DNA of 64,000 nt from Paraburkholderia hospita. GTDB taxonomy: Bacteria; Pseudomonadota; Gammaproteobacteria; Burkholderiales; Burkholderiaceae. Of this stretch, positions 1 through 8,836 are shown piece by piece. The stretch covers positions 868,001 to 932,000 of the forward strand of contig NZ_CP026108.1 in assembly GCF_002902965.1 (NCBI RefSeq), given 5' to 3'. How positions within the stretch are numbered: the first letter of the stretch is position 1; every line of letters starts with the position of its first letter. Under the pieces are notes generated by a model that did no database searches, was not told the origin of the DNA, and was given only the letters and a program-made list of their open reading frames with translations. Both the position numbers and the translations under genes were made by a program.

Positions 1-467
1 GCATCTACATCGGCAAACCATTTACGGAACACACCCTCGAAGATTACGCTGCAGTGGTAAACGTGAATCTGTCAGGCTTCTATCACATCACTCAGCTCGC
101 CATCGCGGAAATGGAAAGACATTCGAGCGGCCATGTGGTTAGCGTTACTGCAAGCGTAATTGACGCTCCGCGCACCGGTGTATATTCAGTTCTCGCCGCC
201 TTGACCAAGGGAGGTCTAAACGCGGCTACGAAGTCGCTGGCGATTGAGTACGCGAGGAAAGGGATTCGTGTGAACGCCGTCGCGCCCGGAATCATCAAGT
301 CGTCAATGCATCCACCTGAAACCCATAAGGCACTGGGAACCTTGCATCCATTGGGACGCATGGGCGACATGAGCGATATCGCTAACGCAATTCTCTTTCT
401 TGATTCCGCACCATTTGTCACAGGGGAAATCCTTCACGTCGACGGTGGCATGAGCGCCGGTCATTAG
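1..467 (+). CDS. SDR-family oxidoreductase, 5' end outside the window
   Basis: This is the C-terminal part of a short-chain dehydrogenase/reductase, an NAD(P)-dependent Rossmann enzyme. The open frame runs from base 3, through the GTG at 54, to the TAG at 467, so the gene begins before the window. Family landmarks are the VVNVNLSGFYHIT helix, the KSLAIEYARKGIRVNAVAPG stretch and the terminal VTGEILHVDGGMSAGH. The usual catalytic YxxxK is altered: the sequence reads YSVLAALTK, with Ala four residues before the Lys and Tyr eight before it. Other proteins of this SDR branch also lack the Tyr at that place, so activity cannot be assumed. It is convergent with the MocR regulator at 588-2000. The substrate cannot be told. 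Confidence 0.85.
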   Translation, partial: IYIGKPFTEHTLEDYAAVVNVNLSGFYHITQLAIAEMERHSSGHVVSVTASVIDAPRTGVYSVLAALTKGGLNAATKSLAIEYARKGIRVNAVAPGIIKSSMHPPETHKALGTLHPLGRMGDMSDIANAILFLDSAPFVTGEILHVDGGMSAGH

Positions 468-587
468 CCGTTTGCCGAGCACAGCAAGCCGGTGCAGTTT
501 CATATCCGACATCTATGCGCTTGCACCAACCGGCGATGGGTATGCCCCCAACGCATACCGAAGAAAGTCTTCGGGCACGCGGCGCGC

Positions 588-2000
588 CTATGAGAACTTC
601 CGGATCAGCTGTTGCAAACGATCACACGCATTCGGAAGTTGCCGTTCAATCGCAGTGGCTACGCCGAGGAGTAGCCCCGATCGCTGTGTGTCCTCTGAGC
701 AATACCAGCGCGACAAAGGCCCCGGCGCAAGCCCGTAGGCATATGCTTCCCGGACGATCCTCTTATCGTCCACGCCATCGGCAAGCCTGAGCACCACTGC
801 AAGTCCGGATGGATAGACCTCCAACCCCTTGGCTTCCAGACTCGCCAGAACCGCGTTGCTTCGGCTCGCATAGATTCGCTTCATCCGACGCAAATGCCGC
901 ATATAGTGCCCATCTCGCATGAATTCCGCGGTCGCCAATTGCACGGCCGGACCGGGAGCGGTGGCGAGACAGGCCACAACTTCTTCAAACCGCGACACGA
1001 GGGAAGCCGGCGCAACGACGAATCCGAGCCGAAGTGTCGGGCTGATGGTCTTACTGAAAGAACCTATATGAATCACCCGGCCCGCTCTGTCCAACGATGC
1101 AAGGGCGGGCGCGGCGCGCCGTCCCAGCTGAAGCTCACCCAGATAATCGTCTTCAATGATCCAGGCATCGGCATTCCCTGCCCATTCCAGGAGCCGAACG
1201 CGTCGGGCAAGCGACAATGTGGGACCTAAAGGCGCCTGCTGCCCGGGCGTTACGAGAGCAATCGCAGCGTCCGGTGCGTGCCGTTCGCCGTAAGCGACGT
1301 CGAGACCGTCTTCGTCCACCGGAACGGGAACCGTTTCGAGCCGCGAAAGCTCCAAAGCCATACGACTGGGGAGAAATCCCGGGTTCTCGACCCACGCCTT
1401 TCGACCTTCCGGTTGTATCACTCGGAGTGCAACACCAAGCGCCCCTGTAAACCCTCCCGAGATGAAGATTTGGGAGGGCAAACATTCGACGCCGCGTGAC
1501 AGAGCCAGATGGGCCGCGATTTCTCGCCGCAGTTGATGTTCCCCGCGAGGGTCCGGATAGGACGCGAGCGCTTCGACCTCGTCACGCGCCGCACGAGCTC
1601 TGAGCCGAGCAAACAGGATACGAGGGAAACAGTCCGACGCTGGTACCCCATTCTGAAAGATGGAAGACCCGGACAGGAAGTGTTGGTATAACGCAGATGG
1701 CTGATTCGTCTCAAAGGAACGCGCAGGTTCCCCGGAAGGACGCGCCATGCCCGTATGGTCGGAGATTCTGGTCCCGCCCGCGCGAGATGAAACGACCAAC
1801 TGCGCATCGGACAGCCGCTCATACGCTGTCCGGACTGTGCCACGTGCCACTCCTAGCTGCGTAGCCAAGTCCACCCAAGAAGGCAGCCTGGCACCAGGAA
1901 CGAGTATTCCATTTTCGATCGCACCAACGATGCCCAGTCGAATCTGCTCCGACAGCGAGGTTTTGGACGCACGGTCAAGCGTCAGATTCAGAATAGTCAT
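588..2000 (-). CDS. MocR-family (GntR/aminotransferase) transcriptional regulator
   Basis: This 470-residue protein has the MocR/PdxR layout. Residues about 10-80 form a GntR winged helix (LSEQIRLGIVGAIENG, LGVARGTVRTAYERL). A short linker leads to a fold-type I aminotransferase domain with the PLP lysine in SFSKTISPTLRLGF and the YPDPRG and EDDYLGEL motifs. Such proteins are usually PLP-dependent regulators rather than working transaminases. ATG at 2000 is used. The gene is divergent from the cupin gene at 2088, with about 87 bases between them, so it most likely controls the cupin and CMD pair. The effector is unknown. A second MocR gene lies at 23620-25029. Confidence 0.9.
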   Translation of the reverse strand: MTILNLTLDRASKTSLSEQIRLGIVGAIENGILVPGARLPSWVDLATQLGVARGTVRTAYERLSDAQLVVSSRAGGTRISDHTGMARPSGEPARSFETNQPSALYQHFLSGSSIFQNGVPASDCFPRILFARLRARAARDEVEALASYPDPRGEHQLRREIAAHLALSRGVECLPSQIFISGGFTGALGVALRVIQPEGRKAWVENPGFLPSRMALELSRLETVPVPVDEDGLDVAYGERHAPDAAIALVTPGQQAPLGPTLSLARRVRLLEWAGNADAWIIEDDYLGELQLGRRAAPALASLDRAGRVIHIGSFSKTISPTLRLGFVVAPASLVSRFEEVVACLATAPGPAVQLATAEFMRDGHYMRHLRRMKRIYASRSNAVLASLEAKGLEVYPSGLAVVLRLADGVDDKRIVREAYAYGLAPGPLSRWYCSEDTQRSGLLLGVATAIERQLPNACDRLQQLIRKFS

Positions 2001-2087
2001 AGCCCATGGTCCAATAAAAATTTGCGTTCTTGGTTCTTTTCGGTGAACTTGTAACAGTTCATGATTCTAGCGTTCAAGGAGCTGATC

Positions 2088-2504
2088 ATGAAAGTTCATA
2101 GCATTCTTCCTTCCCTTGTTGTCACCATGAGTTTGGGATTTGCCGGTGCCGCTGCGGCTCAAGACGTCGGCGAAACGGTCAAGCCGAATTTCTCAAGAGC
2201 GCTACCGAATATTCCCGGAAAATCGCTTACGGCCGTGGAAGTCGTCTACCCTCCCGGTGCCGCCTCACATCCTCACACGCATGCCAAATCGGCATTCATT
2301 TACGCATACGTGGTTTCAGGAAGCGTGGTCAGCAAAGTGAACAACGAGCCGGAGCACGTCTACAAGGCAGGCGAAAGCTTCTTCGAGGAGCCCGGCTCTC
2401 TACACGCAGTGAGCCGTAATGCGAGCAAAACAGAGCCCGCGAAGCTGCTTGCCGTCTTCGTTGTCGATTCGGATGATAAGCAACTGACGACCAACGTCAA
2501 GTAG
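2088..2504 (+). CDS. Exported small cupin-domain protein
   Basis: A single-domain cupin with a cleavable signal peptide (MKVHSILPSLVVTMSLGFAG, ending AAAAQD). The ATG at 2088 is preferred over the earlier ATG at 2061 because AAGGAG sits 7 bases upstream of it and the signal peptide starts there. The metal-site motif HPHTHAKSAFIYAYVVSG is followed by GESFFEEPGSLHAVSRNAS, which gives the His-His-Glu/His pattern of a metal-binding cupin. About 138 residues. It is followed after 10 bases by the AhpD-like gene, so the two form an operon, probably controlled by the divergent MocR regulator. The reaction is not known. Confidence 0.85.
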   Translation: MKVHSILPSLVVTMSLGFAGAAAAQDVGETVKPNFSRALPNIPGKSLTAVEVVYPPGAASHPHTHAKSAFIYAYVVSGSVVSKVNNEPEHVYKAGESFFEEPGSLHAVSRNASKTEPAKLLAVFVVDSDDKQLTTNVK

Positions 2505-2514
2505 GAGATCGAAA

Positions 2515-2970
2515 GTGAGATTGGACTACATAAAAACCTCGCCTGGTGGTGTGAAGGCGTTTGGCGGCGTTTACGGGTACATACTGGAGTCGGGACTTGA
2601 AGACGTGCTCATCGACCTCGTCTACCTGCGCGTGAGCCAGATCAATGGTTGTGCATACTGCCTAGACATGCATACCCGCGATCTGATCAAGAAGAACGTA
2701 ACGCCGGCGAAGCTGGCCCTTGTACAAGCTTGGCGTGAGGCGAAACCGATGTTCACTGACCGTGAGAGAGCGGCGCTGGCATGGGCAGAATCAGTAACCC
2801 TGGTAGCCGATACGCATGTGCCGGACGATGATTTCACTTCCGTCGCCGCAGTGTTCAGTGAGAAAGAGCTCTCTGACCTCACAATGGCCATTAGCTTGAT
2901 GAACGCCTATAACCGCCTAGCTATCAGCTTTCGTCGCACGCCCGACTCTGTGCTGGTAACGAAGGGCTGA
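2515..2970 (+). CDS. Carboxymuconolactone decarboxylase / AhpD-like protein
   Basis: The 151-residue protein carries the AhpD-core motif GCAYCLDMHTRD, in which the CxxC pair and the following His make the thiol peroxidase-type active site. Length and layout fit the small AhpD-like proteins of the CMD family. The start is GTG at 2515 with AGGAG eight bases upstream. It follows the cupin stop by 10 bases and is probably co-transcribed. A role in alkyl hydroperoxide or other thiol redox chemistry is inferred from the family. A second, longer CMD protein is at 6688-7233. Confidence 0.88.
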   Translation: MRLDYIKTSPGGVKAFGGVYGYILESGLEDVLIDLVYLRVSQINGCAYCLDMHTRDLIKKNVTPAKLALVQAWREAKPMFTDRERAALAWAESVTLVADTHVPDDDFTSVAAVFSEKELSDLTMAISLMNAYNRLAISFRRTPDSVLVTKG

Positions 2971-3653
2971 CGTGGTCGCTATCGATATCGAGTGGAAAGA
3001 CCGAGACACGCTGCTGAACGGCGGCGTTTCTCGCATCACGCTCCAAGAGCATCATGGTTTTTCTATTTGAGAGAGGGTCGATGGCGATAAGGAGGCACGG
3101 GTGGCACCAGCTCTGAACAACTTATCGGCACAGAAAAGCGAAAAGGCATGTTGTTTGGCGCGAAGCTTATCCTATCCGTTTCGTTCCCTGAACGATACAG
3201 ACCTATATGCCGGTCGGCCTCTATGATTCCAGCGCGGTCAGACCCGACTCCGAACACGCGGGGCACAGCACAAGCATCGGTCCATCCTCACCGTTAGCCA
3301 GTCTATACGCTGGTATCTCAAATAGAGACTTTGATTTCGTTGCGAGGATGAAGCATTCAAAGTTTAATTGAACCTCGGACTGCAGATTCGGCGGACAGCA
3401 CTTCTGCGTGACCGTCCATGATGAGATCGCGGAAAACGCAGCGACGCTGAGTTGACCCTGCCGTTGATCGAATTCGTCCTGCCCCATATGAATGCGCGTG
3501 GTCGATGGAGGATGCGATATGTGCGGAGTGCACCGACTAACATATTCAGGGAATGTGTACTCGACCTGCAGCAGGCCGTTACAAGGATTCCGCGGACGGC
3601 GATCGCGACACTGGGTCGTCAAACGATCATTTGTAAAAACCGGGAAACCATCT
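2971..3653. other. Gap with no confident gene
   Basis: Nothing in this stretch is recognised. A minus-strand open frame at 3221-3622, with ATG at 3487 for an 88-residue version, encodes a Cys-containing protein ending LVLCPACSESGLTALES. It has no clear ribosome binding site and no family I know, and could be a small divergent hypothetical gene (about 30% likely). Confidence 0.4.
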
Positions 3654-3914
3654 ATGGCACTTTCAAATTCAGAACGACAACGACAGTACCGGGAGAGGCG
3701 GCTTGGCGTTGGAGGAAAACATGAACGTATCAGTTGCCTCGTATCTATTGCTACGAAACGAAGTCTAGAACGTCTTGCATTTCACTTCGATCGAACGATC
3801 ACCGGAACAATTGAGATGCTGATTAACGAGAGGACAAGTGAAGTGCTAAGTCAGCTTGACGAAGATGGACAGCAGCGCTTCTTTTCACAAGGATTTGTGT
3901 CAGAGGATGCGTAG
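3654..3914 (+). CDS. Small plasmid/island-type hypothetical protein (SNSERQRQYRERR family)
   Basis: This 86-residue protein starts MALSNSERQRQYRERR, an N-terminus seen in small proteins of plasmids and genomic islands. The rest (CLVSIATKRSLERLAFHFD, then TITGTIEMLINERTSEVLSQL) resembles a ribbon-helix-helix-like β-strand plus two helices, so it may bind DNA. The open frame extends up to 3492, but that upstream part is Cys/Arg-rich and unlike protein. The ATG at 3654 is chosen on the family N-terminus. It stands alone between two gaps. The function is unknown. Confidence 0.6.
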   Translation: MALSNSERQRQYRERRLGVGGKHERISCLVSIATKRSLERLAFHFDRTITGTIEMLINERTSEVLSQLDEDGQQRFFSQGFVSEDA

Positions 3915-4387
3915 CGACCCGATCAGGCACGCAATGAAGCGCCTTCGTGAACCTACAACGTACGCCTCTAGAAAACGAAGCAGGTAGATCTACACTAGGC
4001 CGCCAAGTATCTGCTCCCTATGAGCTTCGCTGCGCATTCTTCCCCTTGCCATCGGCAGGAGGACAGTTGAAGACTTGATCGCGCACGAATTTGATCGTCA
4101 AGTCGATGTGTCATTCCGATCAGATTGCCCCGCCTAAGACGCTGGGCAGTGGTAACGGGACGCTTATTACGGGCTGCGCGATCCGCGTGGCCCGTAACAT
4201 CTGGTCAAAACTAGCGATGACATCGTTTTAAGTGCGTCTGTTAAATCTGCGAAGCAGTTTGGTAGGTCCAGACGAGATGAAGAACCCGCGATACGTTCCT
4301 CGCCGGGACGAAACGGGAGAACGAGACTGTCGCAAGCTGAGAAAGCCCGTTGGCAGGATGTTAGAACGTTTCAATTTATGAGGTCAC
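3915..4387. other. Gap, nothing recognised
   Basis: No open frame with protein character and no repeat was found between the small RHH-like gene and the AraC gene. The upstream region of the AraC gene must lie in its right end. Confidence 0.5.
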
Positions 4388-5347
4388 ATGTCTCAAGTCG
4401 ACTGGCTGAGCCATCTCCTGCAAATGATAACTATCGCTGGCCAGCTGGAAGTACGCTGCGCCTATGGCGCGCCGTGGCAAGTGGCCTGGGGCAAGTCTGC
4501 CGCCCATGAAATTCCATACCACGTCGTCCTGAAAGGCCGGGCCATTATTGAGGATCCCGAGGCGGGAACCACAAGGGAGCTGGTAGGCGGAGACATCGTG
4601 CTGTTGACTGGCGGATCAGCCCATGTGCTCCATGATGGCAGTGGACATGCACCGGGTCCTACCTATAATCGCCAGGTGTCTGCAGGATGGACGGTCAGTC
4701 AGAACGATGGCGATGGTCAGCGTCTCGATATGTTATGTGGCCGATTTTTCATCGGATCGCCCCACGACCGGCTGATTCGCGATTACCTCCCGACCAATCT
4801 GGTGGTACGGGCGGCGGCCGCCGGATCGGCGAAACAGGGACCGGTATCTGCCTCGAACCAGCTGTCCAGTCTTGTAGCGCTGATGCGCGAAGAATCCGTC
4901 AGCGACAAACCGGGCGGCCGCGCCATCCTCAACGCCCTTTCTTCAGCGCTGTTCACACTCACGCTACGCGCAGCAAGTGAGTCCGAACAGGCCCCCGCAG
5001 GCTTGCTCGCGCTTGCGGGACACCCACGACTGGCGCCCGCCATTTTCGCCATGTTCACCGATCCAGCGCGGCCGTGGAACCTGCCCGAGCTCGCTGGCTT
5101 GTGCGGCATGTCACGCGCCACCTTCATGCGGCACTTTCAGGACAAGCTTGGGCGCTCCGCAAGCGAAATGCTCACCGACATCCGCATGAGCCGGGCCGCC
5201 AATGAGCTCAAGAAGCCGGCGATGAGCACGGAAGCCGTAGCTGACTCAGTCGGATACCGATCCGTGGCGGCATTTCGGCGCGCTTTCACCGACAAGATAG
5301 GAATGACACCAGGGCAATGGCGCAGTCAGGCGCGCGACGGAGCGTAA
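4388..5347 (+). CDS. AraC-family regulator with N-terminal cupin (Cupin_6 type)
   Basis: The 319-residue protein has an N-terminal sensor cupin (YHVVLKGRAIIED, GGDIVLLTGGSAHVLHDGSG, about residues 20-190). A C-terminal double helix-turn-helix follows at about 215-315 (ELAGLCGMSRATFMRHFQDK and AVADSVGYRSVAAFRRAFTD). This is the usual layout of AraC regulators beside nitroreductase-, CMD- or GST-type enzymes. Start ATG at 4388. It lies upstream of, and in the same direction as, the nitroreductase, CMD, GST and GNAT genes and probably controls some of them. A decayed copy of the same gene lies at 8837-9690, beyond those enzymes. Confidence 0.92.
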   Translation: MSQVDWLSHLLQMITIAGQLEVRCAYGAPWQVAWGKSAAHEIPYHVVLKGRAIIEDPEAGTTRELVGGDIVLLTGGSAHVLHDGSGHAPGPTYNRQVSAGWTVSQNDGDGQRLDMLCGRFFIGSPHDRLIRDYLPTNLVVRAAAAGSAKQGPVSASNQLSSLVALMREESVSDKPGGRAILNALSSALFTLTLRAASESEQAPAGLLALAGHPRLAPAIFAMFTDPARPWNLPELAGLCGMSRATFMRHFQDKLGRSASEMLTDIRMSRAANELKKPAMSTEAVADSVGYRSVAAFRRAFTDKIGMTPGQWRSQARDGA

Positions 5348-5865
5348 TGCGCTTCGCGTTTGATCTACGGTCCGCATGACGCTCTCGCAATGCTGTCGCG
5401 GCCCGATGCCCTCGCGCAGCGCCCTCGCAAAACCGCGGTCGTCTGCATGTACGAGCATTCGACTGAGGCAACTACATCGTACTGAGCCGCACGGCCATTG
5501 AAGAACGGATTGCTTCGTTGATTTGATCCTTTCTGGCATTTGATTGAGTAAATGCGGTCTCGAAATCGGTAGCCGGGGGACTTACAGTAGAGGCTCTTAA
5601 CCACCTGATGAAAGCCTCGCACGATGAACCGGTTCCCTGTTCCAGTCATTGAGTCCGCCCGCGGCGGGACCGCTGATAGCTATGTACGAGTCAACAACGT
5701 TGCTAGCGCCCGTGTCCCGAAAAACCGCGTCCGGGTTACCTTCGACTGGCTTCAATGGGCGAGCTCAGTACAACGGAACGCATACAGCGATTGAATAACA
5801 ACAGCTCTGCATAGGGCGAAAGCAACCTTGTAGCCGAACCTGTCGCTTAAATCATAGGAATCAGC
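5348..5865. other. Gap between AraC regulator and nitroreductase
   Basis: No gene is supported: the open frames here are short and overlapping on both strands. It should hold the nitroreductase promoter. A Shine-Dalgarno-like AGGA lies just before the ATG at 5866. Confidence 0.5.
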
Positions 5866-6501
5866 ATGACCAACGCAACTACCACGACCAATGCCGTCAT
5901 TGAATGTATCCTGAGCCGTAGCGCCGCCAAGTACTACGACCCCGCCGCCACCTTGAGCGACGACCAGATTCACGAACTGGTGCGTATCGGCACCTCGGCG
6001 CCAACGTCCTTTCACTTGCAGAACTGGCGCTTCATCGCCGTTCGCACGCCCGAGGCCAAGGCCAAGCTGAGTCCGATCGCCTGGAATCAGCCTGCGATCA
6101 CCGATGCCGCTGTTACCTTCATCGTCTGCGGCCAGCTGGCCGATTCCAGCGTGATACCCGATCGCCTGGCTCCTCTTGTGGAAGCCGGCGTCATGCCCGC
6201 GGAGATGGTGTCGGAATGGGAAATCCCGGCGCGCGGTCTGTACAAGGAATACCCCCAGCGTCAGCGAGACGAGGCAGTGCGCAGTGGGACCTTTGGCGCC
6301 GCAGCAATGATCTATGCGGCCCGCTCGCTCGGACTGGGTTCTACGCCGATGATCGGTTTCGATGCCGAAGCCGTGCACCGTGAGTTTGGTTTGGCCGACG
6401 ATGAAGTGCCGGTCATGTTGTTGACAGTAGGTGCAGAGCGTTCGGGAAACTGGGCACAGAAGCCGCGCCGTCCCGTCGCCGATGTACTGGACCTGGTATG
6501 A
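5866..6501 (+). CDS. Nitroreductase-family FMN-dependent oxidoreductase
   Basis: The 211-residue protein has the nitroreductase fold. The N-terminal SRSAAKYYDPAATLSDDQI matches the FMN-binding RRSxR-type segment, and APTSFHLQNWRFIAV follows the usual APSxxNxQPWRFxVV pattern. The C-terminal MIYAARSLGLGSTPMIGFD is the second FMN-contact region. Family members reduce nitro compounds, quinones or enals with NAD(P)H. AGGA lies just upstream of ATG 5866. It is followed by the CMD gene 186 bases downstream, under a likely AraC regulator. The natural substrate is unknown. Confidence 0.9.
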   Translation: MTNATTTTNAVIECILSRSAAKYYDPAATLSDDQIHELVRIGTSAPTSFHLQNWRFIAVRTPEAKAKLSPIAWNQPAITDAAVTFIVCGQLADSSVIPDRLAPLVEAGVMPAEMVSEWEIPARGLYKEYPQRQRDEAVRSGTFGAAAMIYAARSLGLGSTPMIGFDAEAVHREFGLADDEVPVMLLTVGAERSGNWAQKPRRPVADVLDLV

Positions 6502-6687
6502 GTGATTCGCCGCAGCGGTGACCGCGGCGACAGATTAACAGGCCAGCAGGTGAGAGGCGATCACAGACCACTTGCCGCCTGAAGGCCTAACCAGCTTCGA
6601 GCCTGCCTGGGCACGAAGTAAGCCGACGGACAGTTCCTGCAAGGGCTTCCTTCAATTAGTTAAACAAGTTACTTAAGGAGTACTGAT

Positions 6688-7233
6688 ATGCCAAGAACTA
6701 TTGTGCTATCGCCGGAAAACGTGCCGGCTGAGTCGAAACCTACTCTCGATGCTTTCACGAAAAACATCGGATTCACTCCGAACATGATGGCATCCTTCGC
6801 ACAAAGCCCGATCGCGTTCAACGCCTGGGCGACCCTGCTCGGCTCCCTGAGTAAGGCGCTCGACGTGAAGACGCGCGACAGCATCGGTCTGGCTGTCTCC
6901 GAGGTGAATGCCTGCAACTACTGTCTGTCAGTTCACAGCTTTACGGCCAAGCATATGGCCCAGCTGCCGCCGGAGGAAGTCGTTCTCGCCCGGAAGGGCC
7001 ACGCGAGCGATCCGAAGCGCGACGCCGCCGTCCAGTTCGCGCGAAAGGTCATCGAGACACGCGGCCAGGTCACTGACGCCGATCTGAAAGCCGTCCGCGA
7101 TGCCGGGTATTCGGATGCGAACGTCATGGAGATCGTTGCGCTGGTCGCCATGTATTCTCTGACGAACTTCTTCAATAACGTGTTCGACCCCGAGAAGGAC
7201 TTCCCCGCCGTTACACCGGCTGGCTCGATTTGA
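6688..7233 (+). CDS. AhpD-like carboxymuconolactone decarboxylase-family peroxidase
   Basis: The 181-residue protein belongs to the uncharacterised peroxidase-related branch of the AhpD/CMD family. It has NACNYCLSVHSFTAKH as the CxxC-xxxH active-site motif, and the N-terminal IGFTPNMMASFAQSP segment is typical of this branch. A strong AAGGAG site lies 8 bases before ATG 6688. It is co-directional with the nitroreductase and GST genes. Function by family: thiol-dependent peroxide removal. A terminator-like hairpin follows at 7304-7352. Confidence 0.9.
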   Translation: MPRTIVLSPENVPAESKPTLDAFTKNIGFTPNMMASFAQSPIAFNAWATLLGSLSKALDVKTRDSIGLAVSEVNACNYCLSVHSFTAKHMAQLPPEEVVLARKGHASDPKRDAAVQFARKVIETRGQVTDADLKAVRDAGYSDANVMEIVALVAMYSLTNFFNNVFDPEKDFPAVTPAGSI

Positions 7234-7303
7234 GACCCTACTCGGTTGCGTGAGCCGTCTCGCGGAGCTCCTGGAGCCTCCGCGTGATGTGCGCATGGCA
7301 CCG

Positions 7304-7352
7304 AAGCCCGGGCACCTAGAGGAAAGAGCCGTGGGAAGGCGGCCGGGCTTTT
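7304..7352 (+). terminator. Probable Rho-independent terminator after the CMD gene
   Basis: An 8-base arm AAGCCCGG at 7304-7311 pairs with CCGGGCTT at 7343-7350 and is followed by a short T run (CTTTTCG). The loop of about 31 bases is long, so the terminator is probably weak. Confidence 0.45.
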
Positions 7353-7382
7353 CGTATAAACGGCCGAGTCTAGGAGAAAAAA

Positions 7383-8078
7383 GTGACACTCAATCATTCG
7401 ATTTTCACGCGCTGGCCAGCGAAGCACCCAGATAGGCTCCAGCTCTTTTCCCTCCCAACGCCCAACGGCGTGAAGGTCGGGATCATGCTGGAGGAGACAG
7501 GTCTCGCATATGAGCCGCACCGCATCGACATCATCGCAAACGAGAACCAGGAATCGGCTTTCCTGACGCTCAACCCCAATGGCAAGATTCCAGCGATCTT
7601 CGACCCTAACGGGCCGAGCGGCCATCCACTCGCATTGTTCGAATCGGGAGCAATCCTGATCTATCTCGCCGACAAGACCGGACAGTTCCTCTCGAGCGAT
7701 CCAAACACGCGCTACGAAACAATCCAGTGGCTGATGTGGCAAATGGGTGGTGTGGGGCCGATGTTCGGCCAGGTTGGCTTCTTCAACAAATTCGCCGGCA
7801 AGGCATACGAGGACAAGCGCCCGCGCGATCGCTACGCAGCCGAGTCAGCGCGTCTGCTCGGCGTCCTTGACGAACGACTGGCGACTCGCCAATGGGTGAT
7901 GGACTACGGATATAGCATTGCAGACATCTCGCTGCTCGGCTGGGTGCGCAACCTGATCGGCTTCTATGAGGCACGGGAACTCGTCGGGTTCGACCGGTTC
8001 AAGAACGTCCAGCGCTGGCTCGACCATGGTCTTTCGCGGCCAGCGGTACAGCGCGGACTGCAAGTGACGGCTGCATAA
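7383..8078 (+). CDS. Glutathione S-transferase family protein
   Basis: The 231-residue protein has the two-domain GST fold. The N-terminal thioredoxin-like domain contains LFSLPTPNGVKVGIMLEETG, LNPNGKIPAIFD with the cis-Pro, and LFESGAILIYLADKTG for glutathione contact. The helical C-terminal domain has YSIADISLLGWVRNL. It resembles the YfcG/YghU (Nu-like) branch, which uses disulfide-bond chemistry rather than classic conjugation. GTG at 7383 is the start, with AGGAG about ten bases upstream. Probable role: detoxification beside the nitroreductase and CMD protein. Confidence 0.9.
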   Translation: MTLNHSIFTRWPAKHPDRLQLFSLPTPNGVKVGIMLEETGLAYEPHRIDIIANENQESAFLTLNPNGKIPAIFDPNGPSGHPLALFESGAILIYLADKTGQFLSSDPNTRYETIQWLMWQMGGVGPMFGQVGFFNKFAGKAYEDKRPRDRYAAESARLLGVLDERLATRQWVMDYGYSIADISLLGWVRNLIGFYEARELVGFDRFKNVQRWLDHGLSRPAVQRGLQVTAA

Positions 8079-8209
8079 CGAAAGGCCGAGGGGATAAGGT
8101 GCTTAAGGAGCGACACTCTGCAGCGACTATTGATCCCAACGGATGATGGCCAGTGCACAAATACATGCGGGTCTCATCATCGTTAGCGTGTCTTTTTTAG
8201 GAGCATTCT

Positions 8210-8659
8210 ATGCAATCAGTCCAGATCCGAGCAGTCGAGAGCACCGATTTTGATATCTGGCTTCCGCTGTGGAAAGGCTATCAGCAATTTTACGAAGTGG
8301 ATATCCCGGAGCCCGTTACCCTCCAGACTTGGGCACGCCTCCTAGATCCGGCAGAACCAATGTACGCAGCGCTTGCCATCGCAGGAGAACAAGCGTTAGG
8401 GATGGTGCATTTGATCTACCACCGATCGACCTGGACGACCGGCAATTATTGCTATCTTCAGGACTTATTTGTTGCTGACAATGCGCGCGGCCGCGGCGTC
8501 GGCCGGGCGCTGATCGAGCATGTTTTCGCTGATGCGAGACGCAATCGGGCAGCCCGTGTGCATTGGTTGACGCACGAATCCAACAATAACGCGATGCAGC
8601 TTTATGACCGCATTGTTGATCGTTCAGGGTTTGTTCAATATCGAAAACAGTTTACATGA
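8210..8659 (+). CDS. GNAT-family N-acetyltransferase
   Basis: The 149-residue protein has the GNAT core: the β4 strand YLQDLFVADNARGRGVGRAL includes the acetyl-CoA pyrophosphate loop (RGRGVGR), and RVHWLTHESNNNAMQLYDRI follows the usual motif B. TAGGAG lies a few bases before ATG 8210. It sits between the GST gene and the decayed AraC copy. The acceptor substrate cannot be predicted. Confidence 0.9.
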   Translation: MQSVQIRAVESTDFDIWLPLWKGYQQFYEVDIPEPVTLQTWARLLDPAEPMYAALAIAGEQALGMVHLIYHRSTWTTGNYCYLQDLFVADNARGRGVGRALIEHVFADARRNRAARVHWLTHESNNNAMQLYDRIVDRSGFVQYRKQFT

Positions 8660-8836
8660 TAGCTGGCGCGGGCTCGACTTCAAGGCTCGCTCGCCACCTC
8701 GCCATCCTTGTGGTCGCAGCATCATGCTGATAGTCCACGCCGCGGGTCTGATTAGGCCGCACACAGGGCCGCGTCATGCGTCAACGGGTCTGCTACCAGC
8801 ATAAGATGCTAGAGCGTCGCAAGTTCCGGAGGTCCT

